64,000 bases of DNA, taken from assembly GCF_014904815.1 (NCBI RefSeq), contig NZ_JACZFR010000032.1:1-64000 (forward strand), given 5' to 3'. Below are positions 36,407 to 48,288 of this stretch, one piece after another. The DNA comes from Microbulbifer taiwanensis (lineage in GTDB: Bacteria; Pseudomonadota; Gammaproteobacteria; Pseudomonadales; Cellvibrionaceae). A program made the translations under genes and the position numbers. The notes below the pieces were generated by a model, which was given only the letters and a program-made list of their open reading frames with translations, made no database searches and had not been told where the DNA came from. Every line of letters begins with the position of its first letter. Position 1 is the stretch's first letter.

Positions 36407-36716
36407 CAAAATACTCCGTGGTGTTTCGGCCAGCCGGGGCCCATCGTCGGTCACCTCTAAAATCTACTGCGCGTGCGCCTGGCGGCATCCGGCGGGCTCA
36501 CAATCCACATGTACTAAAAGTACACTCCGGTTGCTACGCTCCGGCGACCACCACCAGCCACCCGCTCGCTACGATTTCTAGAGGCGCCCATTTGTTTCTA
36601 TAGCAAGATGCTGTCTTTTGGCGCCTTTTTCAAGCCCTTTGTGCCGAGACGGGCCGGAGACCCGTCCACTGCCGCCGGCAACGCCACCAGCGGCTCAAAG
36701 TTATCAGCAGGCGGGT
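36407..36716. other. clpP-clpX intergenic region with a conserved-looking hairpin element
   Basis: About 310 bases, long for this usually tight gene pair. It has a perfect hairpin TGTACTAAAAGTACA (36510-36524) inside a segment containing GCTCCGGCGACC and GGCATCCGGCGG, a layout that resembles a dispersed intergenic element I recall from other gammaproteobacteria. No gene is credible here. Confidence 0.5.
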
Positions 36717-37361
36717 TTATTTTTCCAACGCCTGGCGCTGCGAGAGCACATCGTCCACAAGACCGTATTCCCTGGCCTCGTCGGCGCTCAAAAAATGATC
36801 GCGCTCGGTATCCCGCTCGATATCACTCACCGAGCGGCCCGCGTGATGGGCCATCAGCTCGTTCAGGCGCTGGCGGATCTTCAGGATTTCCTGTGCGTGA
36901 ATATGGATATCGCTCGCCTGCCCTTGAGCGCCGCCGCTCGGCTGGTGGATCATCACCCGGGAATTGGGCGTGGCAAAACGCTTGCCATTGGCACCGGCAG
37001 TGAGCAGGAAGGCACCCATGCTGCAGGCCTGGCCTATGCACATGGTGCTGACATCCGGCTTGATAAACTGCATGGTGTCGTAAATGGACATACCCGCAGT
37101 TACCGATCCACCAGGGGAGTTGATATAGAGGTGGATATCCTTGTCGGGGTTTTCCGCTTCCAGGAAGAGCAGCTGCGCCACCACCAGGTTGGCCATATGG
37201 TCTTCCACGGGACCCACCAGGAAAATGACCCGCTCTTTCAGCAGGCGCGAGTATATATCGAATGAGCGCTCGCCCCGGGCAGTCTGCTCCACCACCATGG
37301 GTACCAGCCCGGTGGCTTTCGGATCAATCGAGGACTCGAGGGGATAGTCAAAACGTGCCAT
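36717..37361 (-). CDS. clpP: ATP-dependent Clp protease proteolytic subunit ClpP
   Basis: A 214-residue ClpP. The catalytic serine is in [11 protein letters not shown], the histidine in [14 protein letters not shown] and the aspartate in the [15 protein letters not shown] segment. The N-terminal propeptide is short and the mature start is expected near [20 protein letters not shown]. Fourteen subunits form the barrel that ClpX feeds. The ATG at 37361 is used; a further 17 codons of open frame upstream lack a better start. It is preceded by tig, with a strong hairpin between. Confidence 0.97.
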   Translation of the reverse strand: MARFDYPLESSIDPKATGLVPMVVEQTARGERSFDIYSRLLKERVIFLVGPVEDHMANLVVAQLLFLEAENPDKDIHLYINSPGGSVTAGMSIYDTMQFIKPDVSTMCIGQACSMGAFLLTAGANGKRFATPNSRVMIHQPSGGAQGQASDIHIHAQEILKIRQRLNELMAHHAGRSVSDIERDTERDHFLSADEAREYGLVDDVLSQRQALEK

Positions 37362-37499
37362 AGATACCGTAGCTTCCTTTTGTGGCGTATTAGGCGAGTC
37401 AATCCCTGGCACAGGCTGCCAGAGGCTGAAAATTCGGTTTTTCTGAGCTTAACCGGTCATGCGCGAGAAAGCCAGCCGGCAAATAAAGGAAGGGAGAAG

Positions 37500-37529
37500 G
37501 TTGGCGACCGCCCTATTGCGGTCGCCAAC
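37500..37529 (-). terminator. Terminator hairpin after tig
   Basis: GTTGGCGACCGC and GCGGTCGCCAAC form a perfect 12-pair stem with a six-base loop, 20 bases after the tig stop. The following minus-strand sequence is pyrimidine-rich (CTTCTCCCTTCC) rather than a pure T-run, so some read-through into clpP is likely. Confidence 0.75.
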
Positions 37530-37549
37530 TGGCAGGGCAACTGTTGAGT

Positions 37550-38863
37550 TTAGCCCTGCTGCTGAGGCTTGATAACGTCGTCGTAGCTGCTCTTGACCTC
37601 TTCAACCTTGGCGGCCTCGAGAACAAAGTCCACCACCTGGTCTTCCAGCACCACAGACTCTACGCCAGACAGCAGTTCGCGGTTGTTGTAGTAGTACTCG
37701 ACCACTTCTTCCGGCTGCTGGTAGGTAGAGGCCAGCTCTTCCACCTTGGCCTTGACGCGATCCGCATCCACAGAAAGCTTGTTCTGCTTGACGATTTCGC
37801 CGACCACCAAACCCAGTACGACGCGGCGCTTGGCCTGGTCTTCGAACATGGCGTCCGGCAGCATCTTCTCTGCGTCTTCCATTTTGATCTGGCCGCCAAA
37901 CTGCTGCACCATCTGGCCGCGCAGGGTGCGAACCTCACCGGCCACCAGCGCCGCAGGCAGTTCTACCGGATGTTTTTCAAACAGCTGGTCCATGACCTGG
38001 GTCTTGACCTTGTTCAGGGCTGCATTTTTCAGCTCGCGCTGCATGTTGCCGCGCACTTCTTCGCGGAACTTCTCTTCACCGCCCTCTTCCACGCCGTAGG
38101 TCTTGAAGAACTCTTCGTCCAGCTCCGGCAGTTCAGGCTTTTCGGAAGCGCTAACCTTGATGTTGAAAGTCACCGCGGCGCCGCGCAGCTCTTCCGCCTG
38201 GTAGTCTTCCGGGAAGGTAACGTCGATATCCTTCTCTTCACCCGGCTTCATGCCCAGGATGCCGTCTTCAAAGCCCGGAATCATCTGGCCGGATCCCAGC
38301 ACCAACTGGTGGCCTTCCGCCTTGCCGCCCTCGAACTCCTCGCCATCCTTGCGGCCGACGAAGTCGATGGTCACACGGTCGCCTTTCTGCGCCTTGCGCT
38401 TGGTTTCCTTCCAGCTCTGCTGCTGCTTGCGGAGGACATCGACCATGTTGTCGACATCTTTGTCGGTCACTTCGGCAACCGGGCGCTCGACACTGACCTC
38501 AGCCAGGTCTGTCAGCTCCACTTCGGGGTACACCTCGAAGGTGGCGACGTATTCCAGGTTTTCACCCGGCTCGCTCTTGACGACCTCGATGCTCGGCTGG
38601 CCGGCAGGCTTTACATCCTGCTTCTGCACTGCGTCGTAGAAGGAGCGGCCCAGGACATCGCCGACAACTTCCTGACGCACACCGGCACCGTAGCGCTGGC
38701 GCACAACCTTCAACGGCACCTTGCCCTTGCGGAAACCGTTTACGCGGACATTCTTGGCCGCCTGCTGAAGGCGCTTGTCCACTTCCTGATCGACGATTTC
38801 TGCCGGCAAATTAACCGTTAAACGACGCTCCAGGCCGGAAGTTGTTTCGATGGAAACCTGCAT
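37550..38863 (-). CDS. tig: Trigger factor
   Basis: A 437-residue trigger factor. The ribosome-binding tail includes NGFRKGKVPLKVVRQRYG (signature GFRxGKxP), the FKBP-type isomerase domain covers about residues 150-245 (DRVTIDFVGRKDGEEFEGG), and the C-terminal chaperone arms follow. It meets nascent chains at the ribosome exit. It heads the tig-clpP-clpX-lon-hupB-ppiD run. A tRNA-Leu gene lies about 200 bases upstream on the same strand. Confidence 0.97.
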   Translation of the reverse strand: MQVSIETTSGLERRLTVNLPAEIVDQEVDKRLQQAAKNVRVNGFRKGKVPLKVVRQRYGAGVRQEVVGDVLGRSFYDAVQKQDVKPAGQPSIEVVKSEPGENLEYVATFEVYPEVELTDLAEVSVERPVAEVTDKDVDNMVDVLRKQQQSWKETKRKAQKGDRVTIDFVGRKDGEEFEGGKAEGHQLVLGSGQMIPGFEDGILGMKPGEEKDIDVTFPEDYQAEELRGAAVTFNIKVSASEKPELPELDEEFFKTYGVEEGGEEKFREEVRGNMQRELKNAALNKVKTQVMDQLFEKHPVELPAALVAGEVRTLRGQMVQQFGGQIKMEDAEKMLPDAMFEDQAKRRVVLGLVVGEIVKQNKLSVDADRVKAKVEELASTYQQPEEVVEYYYNNRELLSGVESVVLEDQVVDFVLEAAKVEEVKSSYDDVIKPQQQG

Positions 38864-39059
38864 GTTAATCCTCGTGAGATTATCTCTTTTTACTCGCGCC
38901 GCAGCGCCAACTTATACCGGGGCGCCGGGACTCTGCCGGTCGACCGCCTCACATGGCATCTGTATCGGAATTGCGCGGCAATTGCCGACTGTCGCCAAAT
39001 ACAAACAGCCCGCACCTGCCCTGTTCGGCCAGGTGATGCGGACTGCATAAATCCTTGAT

Positions 39060-39144
<85 letters not shown>

Positions 39145-39324
39145 GAAATCCGCCTCGACGCTAACTCATTGATATTCCTGCAATTTAGCGCAAAAACATC
39201 GGACCCCAGCGACGAGGGGAGCAGATTGTGCCACAGGCGCCTGAGGGCTTCAACAAAATGCCATTCCACGGCGCTTCCGACGCGAAAAAAACAGGCTCAA
39301 AAGGCACCCGCGATACACAAAAGC

Positions 39325-39349
39325 AGAGGGCGCCGCGAAGGCGCCCTCT
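39325..39349 (-). terminator. Terminator hairpin after fadA
   Basis: AGAGGGCGCC and GGCGCCCTCT pair perfectly around a five-base loop, 22 bases after the fadA stop; on the minus strand GCTTTTGTG follows. Confidence 0.75.
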
Positions 39350-39370
39350 TTGACCGGATTGCGGTATCGA

Positions 39371-42759
<3,389 letters not shown>

Positions 42760-43123
42760 TGATTGACCTCTTTTATTCGGGGCCCCTGGCCCAGGGTCGG
42801 ATTTGTTCTGCGACCGCGAATCCCGCGCCCGCCGTGTGCGGTGACGCAAAGACTGATTACGGTCAGCCAGCTGTATTATCGGGGTTAGTATAGCCAGATT
42901 CAAACGATTGTTTGAATACTATTTTCTTACAAACCGAATGGCAGTAAATGTGTCGGGGCACAGATATTGACCAGCCATTCAGCCAGTCGCGAGAGAAGGC
43001 AGGGCAAGTCTATATCCAATAGCGCGGGCAAATCACCATGCTGGCGCCGCCTGCATTCAGTTCCAGGCACAAAGAAAGATCACTGCGGGAGTCAGGCGCT
43101 GAGCGCGCCCTCTAGATAGACGA
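42760..43123. other. fadB upstream region
   Basis: About 360 bases between fadB and the PuuR-type regulator gene, which both read leftward. It carries the PsrA/FadR-like palindrome and a probable -10 TATACT (minus strand, 42892-42887) five bases beyond it. The part from 42930 to 43123 shows no gene. Confidence 0.55.
42898..42917. promoter_or_regulatory. PsrA/FadR-type operator upstream of fadBA
   Basis: ATTCAAACGATTGTTTGAAT is a palindrome with eight-base arms containing CAAAC-N4-GTTTG, the form bound by the TetR-type fatty-acid regulator PsrA in pseudomonads (C/GAAAC-N2-4-GTTTG/C). It overlaps the probable -35 region of fadBA, so binding should repress. No psrA gene is in the window. Confidence 0.75.
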
Positions 43124-43711
43124 TCATACGCTGGGAGGCGAGTTGGCGCTGACCAGGACACAGTCGCAGTCGCCAGGATTGCGGAAACGGTGCGGCCGGC
43201 GACTGCTGAAATAATAGCCATCCCCGGGCCCCAGCAGTGCTGTCTCCGCACCCACGGTCACCTCCAGCTGCCCGGCCACCACAATACCGCCCTCTTCGCC
43301 TTCATGGCTGAGCAGTTCCGGCCCCGTATCCTGCCCGGGCGGGTAGACCTCGTAGAGAATGGACATATCCCGCTTGCTATTGCTGGCACCCAGCAGCCGG
43401 TACTGAATCGGACCAGTGCCGACGTTAGGCATTTCATCCGCGCGAAAGAAAACCTGGGGATTGTCGTCGAATTGCAGGGTGAAGAACTCGGCCAGCGACA
43501 TGGGAATGCCGTCCAGTACCTTCTTGAGGGAACCGACCGACGGGCTGACGCGCCCCTGCTCTATCAGGGATATGGTGGCATTGGTCACTCCGGCGCGCTT
43601 GGCCAGTTCGCGCTGGGACAGGCCGTGCATCTTGCGCACCGCTTTCAGGCGCACGCCGATGTCGTCACCGCCCCTGGCTTCCGGTGGCTGAATTACCGAG
43701 TCCATATTCAT
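43124..43711 (-). CDS. PuuR-type transcriptional regulator (XRE HTH + cupin)
   Basis: A 195-residue regulator. The XRE helix-turn-helix lies at about residues 20-75 (MHGLSQRELAKRAGVTNATI, with SLIEQGRVSPS following), and a C-terminal cupin sensor covers about 110-185 (LSHEGEEGGIVVAGQLEV and GDGYYFSSRRPHRF). This layout is that of PuuR, which controls putrescine or amine catabolism, and of related regulators; no puu genes are nearby, so the target is unknown. It lies downstream of fabY on the same strand, behind a long hairpin. Confidence 0.86.
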   Translation of the reverse strand: MNMDSVIQPPEARGGDDIGVRLKAVRKMHGLSQRELAKRAGVTNATISLIEQGRVSPSVGSLKKVLDGIPMSLAEFFTLQFDDNPQVFFRADEMPNVGTGPIQYRLLGASNSKRDMSILYEVYPPGQDTGPELLSHEGEEGGIVVAGQLEVTVGAETALLGPGDGYYFSSRRPHRFRNPGDCDCVLVSANSPPSV

Positions 43712-43727
43712 AGTGATCTGTGGTGAG

Positions 43728-43776
43728 TGATGAGTGGATAGTGTGCCGCAAAGCGCACATCACTGGCCACTCATCA
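43728..43776. repeat. Long imperfect hairpin between fabY and the PuuR-type gene
   Basis: TGATGAGTGG (43728-43737) and CCACTCATCA (43767-43776) pair perfectly, and AGTGTGC/GCACATCACT extends the stem inward. It lies 12 bases after the fabY stop, on the transcript into the regulator gene, and may end or reduce that transcription. Confidence 0.55.
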
Positions 43777-43787
43777 CCGACCACTTC

Positions 43788-45641
43788 TCAGACCATATCG
43801 TCAAACGGATTGGCATCCGGCAAATCAACCGAAGGGATTCCCGGCAGCGTCACCTGCCCGGTGGACATCTGGATCTGGTTCTCATCCACCAGCCCCTCAC
43901 CGAAACGGTAAATGGCGTTCAGGTCGCCGCGACTGGCGCGCGCGTCGTAAGCCTGGGACTTTTCGCTCACCGTTTCGTTGCCCTTGCGATGCGCCGTTAA
44001 CGCGCGCTCGCCGTGACGCTTGGCCAGCATGCGTCGCACTAGATGCGGCGCCAGCACACTGGCAGTGGCATTGTTCCCGCCGAAGCCCTTGGAATTCAGG
44101 AAGGCCACGTCCAGGGACTCGGGATCGCGCTCGGTGTGCTGCAGGGCTATATCCAGGTGCGAGTGGTGCACGTCGTCGGCCACTTTCTCGATGGTGGTGA
44201 TACCCGGCAGAATGCCGCGATCGAAGATACCCAAACTGGTGATCAACTGGTCGCCACTGGCCGCCGCCACCGTGTGGCCCACGTATGCTTTGACCGCACA
44301 TAGCGGCCAGTTTTCGATGCCGAAGGCGCCTGCCAGGCGATCGAATATCGCCGACTCGGTAACCCGATTCTGCGGCGTACTGGAGCCGTGCGCCTGCACG
44401 AAGCTGCGCCGGCGCAGACTCTCCTCACCAACGATGGCGCGGGCTTCCGCCATGGCCCTGGCCACGGTCAGGTAGTTGCCCGGCCCCGGTGCCGAGATGG
44501 ATTTCTTGGTGCCGTCCGCGTTGACGAACACATTGGCCACGGCGCCGTGGATGTTCGCTCCCAGTTCCAGCGCCAGGGCATCGTCCATCAGAATCACCCA
44601 CTGGGTGCCCTCGCCCAGGGTGAAGCCACAGTTCTCGCCGAACGGGCGGCTGGCGCGGCGGTAGTCGACTTCGCCGGGGAAGATCTTGCGCAGGCCGTCG
44701 ATATTCGCCAGCGCGCCCATGGTGGAGTATCCATCCACCACCTCCGGCACCAGCGGCGCCTCGGCGGCGCCGACCACGGCGACGCGGGCGCGACCGGAGC
44801 GGATATCCTCGACCGCCGCGCGCAGGTTGTACAGGTAGGTCGCACAGGCCCCGGCCACTGCGCCCGTGGTGCCGACACTGCCCAGCACATAGGCGTTGAC
44901 GAAGTCCGCCGGCATACTGGTCAGGCCCAGCGCCAACTGCTTGGAGCTGACCCGGTTACCGCGCAGGCGCGACTGCAGCAGGCCACCGTTGCCGTATGGA
45001 TCCAGCTGACTCATCGCAGAACTGGCGTAGACAGAAATCTTGTCCGGACCGGCTGCAGCGGCGACGGTGTCCCAGTCGATACCCAGGGACTGCACCGCGT
45101 CGGAAGCACCCAGTATCGCCAGCTGCAGACCGCGGGGATGGAAGCGGGAGTTGTACTGCTCGCCCGGCTCGAAGCCGGTGGGCAACTGACCCGCGGAAGC
45201 CACGGATATTTCGCGATAGCTGTCCAGCATCACCGACAGGCCGCCGGTGCGCACGCGCACTCGGCCGTCGCCCAGAGACTCCACCTGCCAGTCCGCCGGC
45301 AGCGGTTGCGGCAACTGGCGCGCGGACATCTCGAAAGTAAAGCCCTCGGGACTACTCAGCTCCGCCGGTTGGTGGAAATGGCACTTGCGGTAATCGTAAA
45401 AGCGCTGCTCCAGCTCGCGCACCAGGGTACCGTTCAACACCTGCTGTTCCAGCGCCGCATCCAGGGGCCCGCCCGCGTCCGCCCCGGTGCGCAGCCCCAT
45501 CAGCGCCGCCAGGTCGGACAGGGTATCGGTGCGCTCGGCGGCGCCGAGCCTGTCCAGCACCAGGCGGCGATAGCCGCGGTGAAAGGAACTGCGACCGGCG
45601 GGATTAAAACCGCCGAATGCGGTGATTACGGGAAGGCGCTG
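43788..45641 (-). CDS. fabY: Beta-ketoacyl-ACP synthase FabY
   Basis: A 617-residue ketosynthase, longer than FabB/FabF (about 410) and close to FabY (about 634) of Pseudomonas, which begins fatty acid synthesis by condensing acetyl-CoA with malonyl-ACP. The start RLPVITAFGGFNPAGRSSFH matches the FabY opening. The catalytic set is Cys in AGACATYLYNL, His in QAHGSSTPQNRVTES and His in AYVGHTVAAASGDQ. Start 45641 has GGAGG just upstream. It is divergent from a DJ-1/AraC regulator, which may control it. Confidence 0.9.
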   Translation of the reverse strand, partial: QRLPVITAFGGFNPAGRSSFHRGYRRLVLDRLGAAERTDTLSDLAALMGLRTGADAGGPLDAALEQQVLNGTLVRELEQRFYDYRKCHFHQPAELSSPEGFTFEMSARQLPQPLPADWQVESLGDGRVRVRTGGLSVMLDSYREISVASAGQLPTGFEPGEQYNSRFHPRGLQLAILGASDAVQSLGIDWDTVAAAAGPDKISVYASSAMSQLDPYGNGGLLQSRLRGNRVSSKQLALGLTSMPADFVNAYVLGSVGTTGAVAGACATYLYNLRAAVEDIRSGRARVAVVGAAEAPLVPEVVDGYSTMGALANIDGLRKIFPGEVDYRRASRPFGENCGFTLGEGTQWVILMDDALALELGANIHGAVANVFVNADGTKKSISAPGPGNYLTVARAMAEARAIVGEESLRRRSFVQAHGSSTPQNRVTESAIFDRLAGAFGIENWPLCAVKAYVGHTVAAASGDQLITSLGIFDRGILPGITTIEKVADDVHHSHLDIALQHTERDPESLDVAFLNSKGFGGNNATASVLAPHLVRRMLAKRHGERALTAHRKGNETVSEKSQAYDARASRGDLNAIYRFGEGLVDENQIQMSTGQVTLPGIPSVDLPDANPFDDMV

Positions 45642-45812
45642 CATCCTGACCTCCAGCAAAACGCTGAGAAAACTTACAAATCCGAGTGATGGTCAGTGTA
45701 GGGGCTGGCGATTCGGCCGGGTTATGGGCATACTGGCCAGCAAAATTGAGCTTTTGGCCATAGACGCCACTGCGGCCTTCCGAACACAGTGCTGCTGGCG
45801 CACCGAGATGTA

Positions 45813-46799
45813 ATGCGAACAGTCACCTTTTTATTGATAGACCAGATGCTGGCAACCGGTACCGTGTTGCCGCTGGAAATGCTGCGCGGTGCCGAGAGCC
45901 GCGCCCGTGTCGAGGGCGACTCCTCGCCGATGCGCCTGATTACCGCCAGCCTCGACGGTCGCCCGGTCAACACTCGCTCCGGCTTCTCCTTTGCGCCAGA
46001 TGTGGCGCTGGCAGACGCCCCGGACAGCGACCTCATCTACATTCCCGCCCTTTGGCGCAACCCGCGCCCCGCGCTCAAACGCAGTGGCGAGCTGCTCCAG
46101 TGGCTGCGCCGACAGGCCGAGGCCGGCGCGGCGATCAGCGCCGTGGGCACAGGCGTCTGTTTCCTGGCCGAGGCCGGGCTGCTGGACGGCAAACCCGCCA
46201 CCACCCACTGGCACTACTTTGAGCGCTTCGCCGCCGATTACCCGAGAGTCAAACTGAAGCGCCAGTATTTCATCACCCAGGCCGACAAGCTTTTCTGTGC
46301 CGCCAGCGTCAATGCACTGGCGGATGTCACCGTCTATCTGATCCGCCAGCTGTACGGCCCCGCCGTGGCGAGCCATGTGGAACGCAACTTCTCCCACGAG
46401 ATACGGCGGCCCTTCGAGGAAATCGCCTACTCCGAGGGTGCGGTGCACCTGCACCCGGACGAGGAGATAGTGCAGGCGCAGACCTGGTTGAAGGAGCACT
46501 GCAGTGAGGAAGTCCGCCTCAGTGAAGTGGCCAGTCATTTCGATATGAGCGTGCGCTCCTTCAACCGCCGCTTCAAACTCGCCACCGGGCAGACGCCACT
46601 GCAGTATTTGCAGAATGTACGCGTGGATATGGCGCGGGAGCTGCTGCAGTCCAGCAACCTGTCCGTCAACGAAATTGCGGAGAAAGTCGGCTACCAGGAC
46701 ATGGGCCACTTTACCGCGCTGTTCAAGAAATTCCTGTCGACAACACCCAGCGAATACCGCACTACGGTGCGGGCGAAGCTGTTTCGGGTAAACACCTAA
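45813..46799 (+). CDS. GlxA-type transcriptional regulator (DJ-1/PfpI domain + AraC HTH), paralogue 2
   Basis: A 328-residue paralogue of the regulator at 1799-2785. The DJ-1/PfpI domain has AVGTGVCFLAEAGLLDG followed by TTHW; the cysteine is displaced by three residues from the usual nucleophile position, so a sensory rather than enzymatic role is likely. The AraC domain ends FTALFKKFLSTTPSEYR. The ATG at 45813 (MRTVTFLLIDQ) is chosen over a GTG at 45789. It is divergent from fabY and its stop codon overlaps the first bases of a 90-bp repeat. Confidence 0.87.
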   Translation: MRTVTFLLIDQMLATGTVLPLEMLRGAESRARVEGDSSPMRLITASLDGRPVNTRSGFSFAPDVALADAPDSDLIYIPALWRNPRPALKRSGELLQWLRRQAEAGAAISAVGTGVCFLAEAGLLDGKPATTHWHYFERFAADYPRVKLKRQYFITQADKLFCAASVNALADVTVYLIRQLYGPAVASHVERNFSHEIRRPFEEIAYSEGAVHLHPDEEIVQAQTWLKEHCSEEVRLSEVASHFDMSVRSFNRRFKLATGQTPLQYLQNVRVDMARELLQSSNLSVNEIAEKVGYQDMGHFTALFKKFLSTTPSEYRTTVRAKLFRVNT

Positions 46800-46887
46800 T
46801 GCGGACAAATCTGCCGGGAGCAGATTTGCACAGCCGAAGGCTGCCCGCGAAGCGGGTGAGGCACAGGGACGTGCCTCATCAATGCGG
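46798..46887. repeat. 90-bp three-hairpin repeat, copy 2
   Basis: Same length and hairpins as 24791-24880; several of the differences fall in or beside hairpin loops. The first two bases are part of the regulator's TAA stop, so the element borders directly on the coding region. The end passes into a tandem AATGCGG array. Confidence 0.88.
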
Positions 46888-46936
46888 AATGCGGAATACG
46901 GAATGCGGAATGCGGAATGCGGAATGCGGAATGCGG
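46881..46936. repeat. Tandem heptamer array (AATGCGG)x8
   Basis: Eight head-to-tail copies of AATGCGG, the third with one change (AATACGG). The heptamer is also the sequence that bounds both ends of the 90-bp repeat, so the array is an expansion of its right boundary. It is likely length-variable by slippage. Confidence 0.9.
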
Positions 46937-46988
46937 ACGATATTGCTGGATAGGCAATTCACAGCGCATCCATCTCGCGCGCAAGCAA

Positions 46989-47645
46989 TTATTTTTTGCG
47001 AAGTAAAATCACGTCGCTATCGGCAAACTGCAGCTCCGCCTGCAATTGACCGGCCAGCCAGCGGAAAGTTTGCTGGCTGAAAAAACAGATATGGGTGGGA
47101 TCGCGGATATAATGCCAGTTGGTGAAACGTTCCGGCGAGAGCACCAGCTTTGTCATCAACGCCATCATCCCGCCGGGGCGCAGGATTCCCCATAAGTGCT
47201 GCAACTCTTCCCTCGGGGCCGAGAGGTGCTCAATCACCTCGGTAGACACGATAAAATCATACTCCCGCCGCATGGCCCCTGCATTTGGCGCAAAATAAGT
47301 ATCGTATAACTCAACCCTGTGGCCCGCCTCGGTCAGCATCTGTGCCAGCAGGGGCGCAGGACCGCAGCCGAAATCGAGCCCCTCACTGCCGGGGCGCAAC
47401 TCATTCAGCAAGGGGGTCACACAACGACCGAGAAAGCGGCGGTAGCCTTCATCCTGCAGGGAGTTTTCGTGCAGATCGTAATAGGCGCGCTCTTCATCAG
47501 GGGAAAGGTGAAATTCCGGCGGCACAAATACCAGCGCGCAATTGGCGCACTGGTAGTAGCTGCGAAATTTATCGCGATGATAGAGCTGTGCCGCCAGATG
47601 GCGACACAGAGGGCAGTTAAAGGACAATTCATTCGAGCCATCCAT
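46989..47645 (-). CDS. Class I SAM-dependent methyltransferase with N-terminal zinc-binding motif
   Basis: A protein of about 218 residues. The N-terminus has a four-cysteine zinc-ribbon-like motif (CPLC followed by CANC). A SAM-binding Rossmann domain follows with LDFGCGPAPLLAQML (motif I), VELYDTYF (acidic loop) and FIVSTEVIEHLSAPREELQ (motif IV region). The layout resembles methyltransferases acting on sugars or small molecules, but the substrate is unknown. The ATG at 47645 follows directly on a repeat fragment that supplies the GGGTGAG in front of it. The gene is framed by inverted pieces of the 90-bp repeat. Confidence 0.8.
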   Translation of the reverse strand: MDGSNELSFNCPLCRHLAAQLYHRDKFRSYYQCANCALVFVPPEFHLSPDEERAYYDLHENSLQDEGYRRFLGRCVTPLLNELRPGSEGLDFGCGPAPLLAQMLTEAGHRVELYDTYFAPNAGAMRREYDFIVSTEVIEHLSAPREELQHLWGILRPGGMMALMTKLVLSPERFTNWHYIRDPTHICFFSQQTFRWLAGQLQAELQFADSDVILLRKK

Positions 47646-47649
47646 GACT

Positions 47650-47681
47650 CTCACCCTTCGGGCAGCCTTCGGCTGTGCAAA
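47650..47681. repeat. Partial inverted copy of the 90-bp repeat
   Basis: The complement of 47659-47681 is identical over 23 bases to 46825-46847 (the part with CAGCCGAAGGCTG), followed by GGGTGAG after a six-base internal deletion. It stands in inverted orientation relative to copy 2, with the methyltransferase gene between. Confidence 0.8.
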
Positions 47682-47701
47682 ACTATAATCCTATCGTTTT
47701 G

Positions 47702-48178
47702 TCAGGCCGCTGCAGTTTCGGTCTTTTTGACCTCTTCTGAATGCTGCAGCAGGTTGCCCTGAGTGATGGCAATTTTGCGTGGCTTCATCGCTTCCGGTAT
47801 TTCGCGCACCAGTTCAATATGCAGGAGTCCATTGGCGAGTTTGGCATCGGTCACCTTGACGTGATCGGCCAGCTGGAAGCGCCGCTCGAAATTGCGCGCT
47901 GCAATGCCTCGATGCAGGTAGTTGCGCCGCTGATCGTCTTCCGGCTTTTTACCGCTCACGGTAAGGCGGTTCTGTTCCACCTGTATATCCAGCTCGGACT
48001 GCTCGAATCCGGCAACCGCCATCGAAATGCGATAGCTGTCGTCACCGGTCAGCTCAATATCGTAGGGCGGATAGGCGGGCTGCTTCTGCTCGCTGGTGGT
48101 CATGGCGTCCAGCAGACTGGCCATGCGATCGAAACCGATAGCGGAGCGATAAAGGGGAGTAAAGTCTAGATTACGCAT
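47702..48178 (-). CDS. ibpA: Small heat-shock protein, IbpA type (Hsp20)
   Basis: A 158-residue Hsp20. The opening RNLDFTPLYRSAIGFDRMA is the IbpA/IbpB start, the alpha-crystallin domain covers about residues 38-130 (DDSYRISMAVAGFEQSEL to LANGLLHIELVREIPEAMKP), and the C-terminal IxI-like anchor is RKIAITQG. It holds unfolded proteins for refolding by DnaK/ClpB. Start 48178 has GAGGA eight bases upstream; the ATG two codons earlier is too close to it. A sigma-32 promoter and a candidate RNA thermometer precede it. Confidence 0.94.
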   Translation of the reverse strand: MRNLDFTPLYRSAIGFDRMASLLDAMTTSEQKQPAYPPYDIELTGDDSYRISMAVAGFEQSELDIQVEQNRLTVSGKKPEDDQRRNYLHRGIAARNFERRFQLADHVKVTDAKLANGLLHIELVREIPEAMKPRKIAITQGNLLQHSEEVKKTETAAA

Positions 48179-48282
48179 TGTCATATCCTCAATTCAGAGC
48201 AATATTTAGCTACTTACGATTTAGGCTCGTCCGAAAACCGAGCCGGTTGCGGGAGCACCTCATCAGAGCCTGCCTCCCGTAA
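48179..48282 (-). promoter_or_regulatory. Candidate ROSE-like RNA thermometer in the ibpA leader
   Basis: The leader of about 100 bases ends with ATATTGCTCTGAATTGAGGA in front of ATG. The TTGCT box opposite the GAGGA Shine-Dalgarno is the hallmark of ROSE thermometers that block small heat-shock gene translation at low temperature. An upstream stem CGGGAG/CTCCCG is also possible. No folding was computed. Confidence 0.5.
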
Positions 48283-48288
48283 CAGTGA

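Noticed and set aside
46881..46936. Tandem repeat considered as a CRISPR array
   Set aside because: Units are only seven bases with no spacers, and no cas genes are present.
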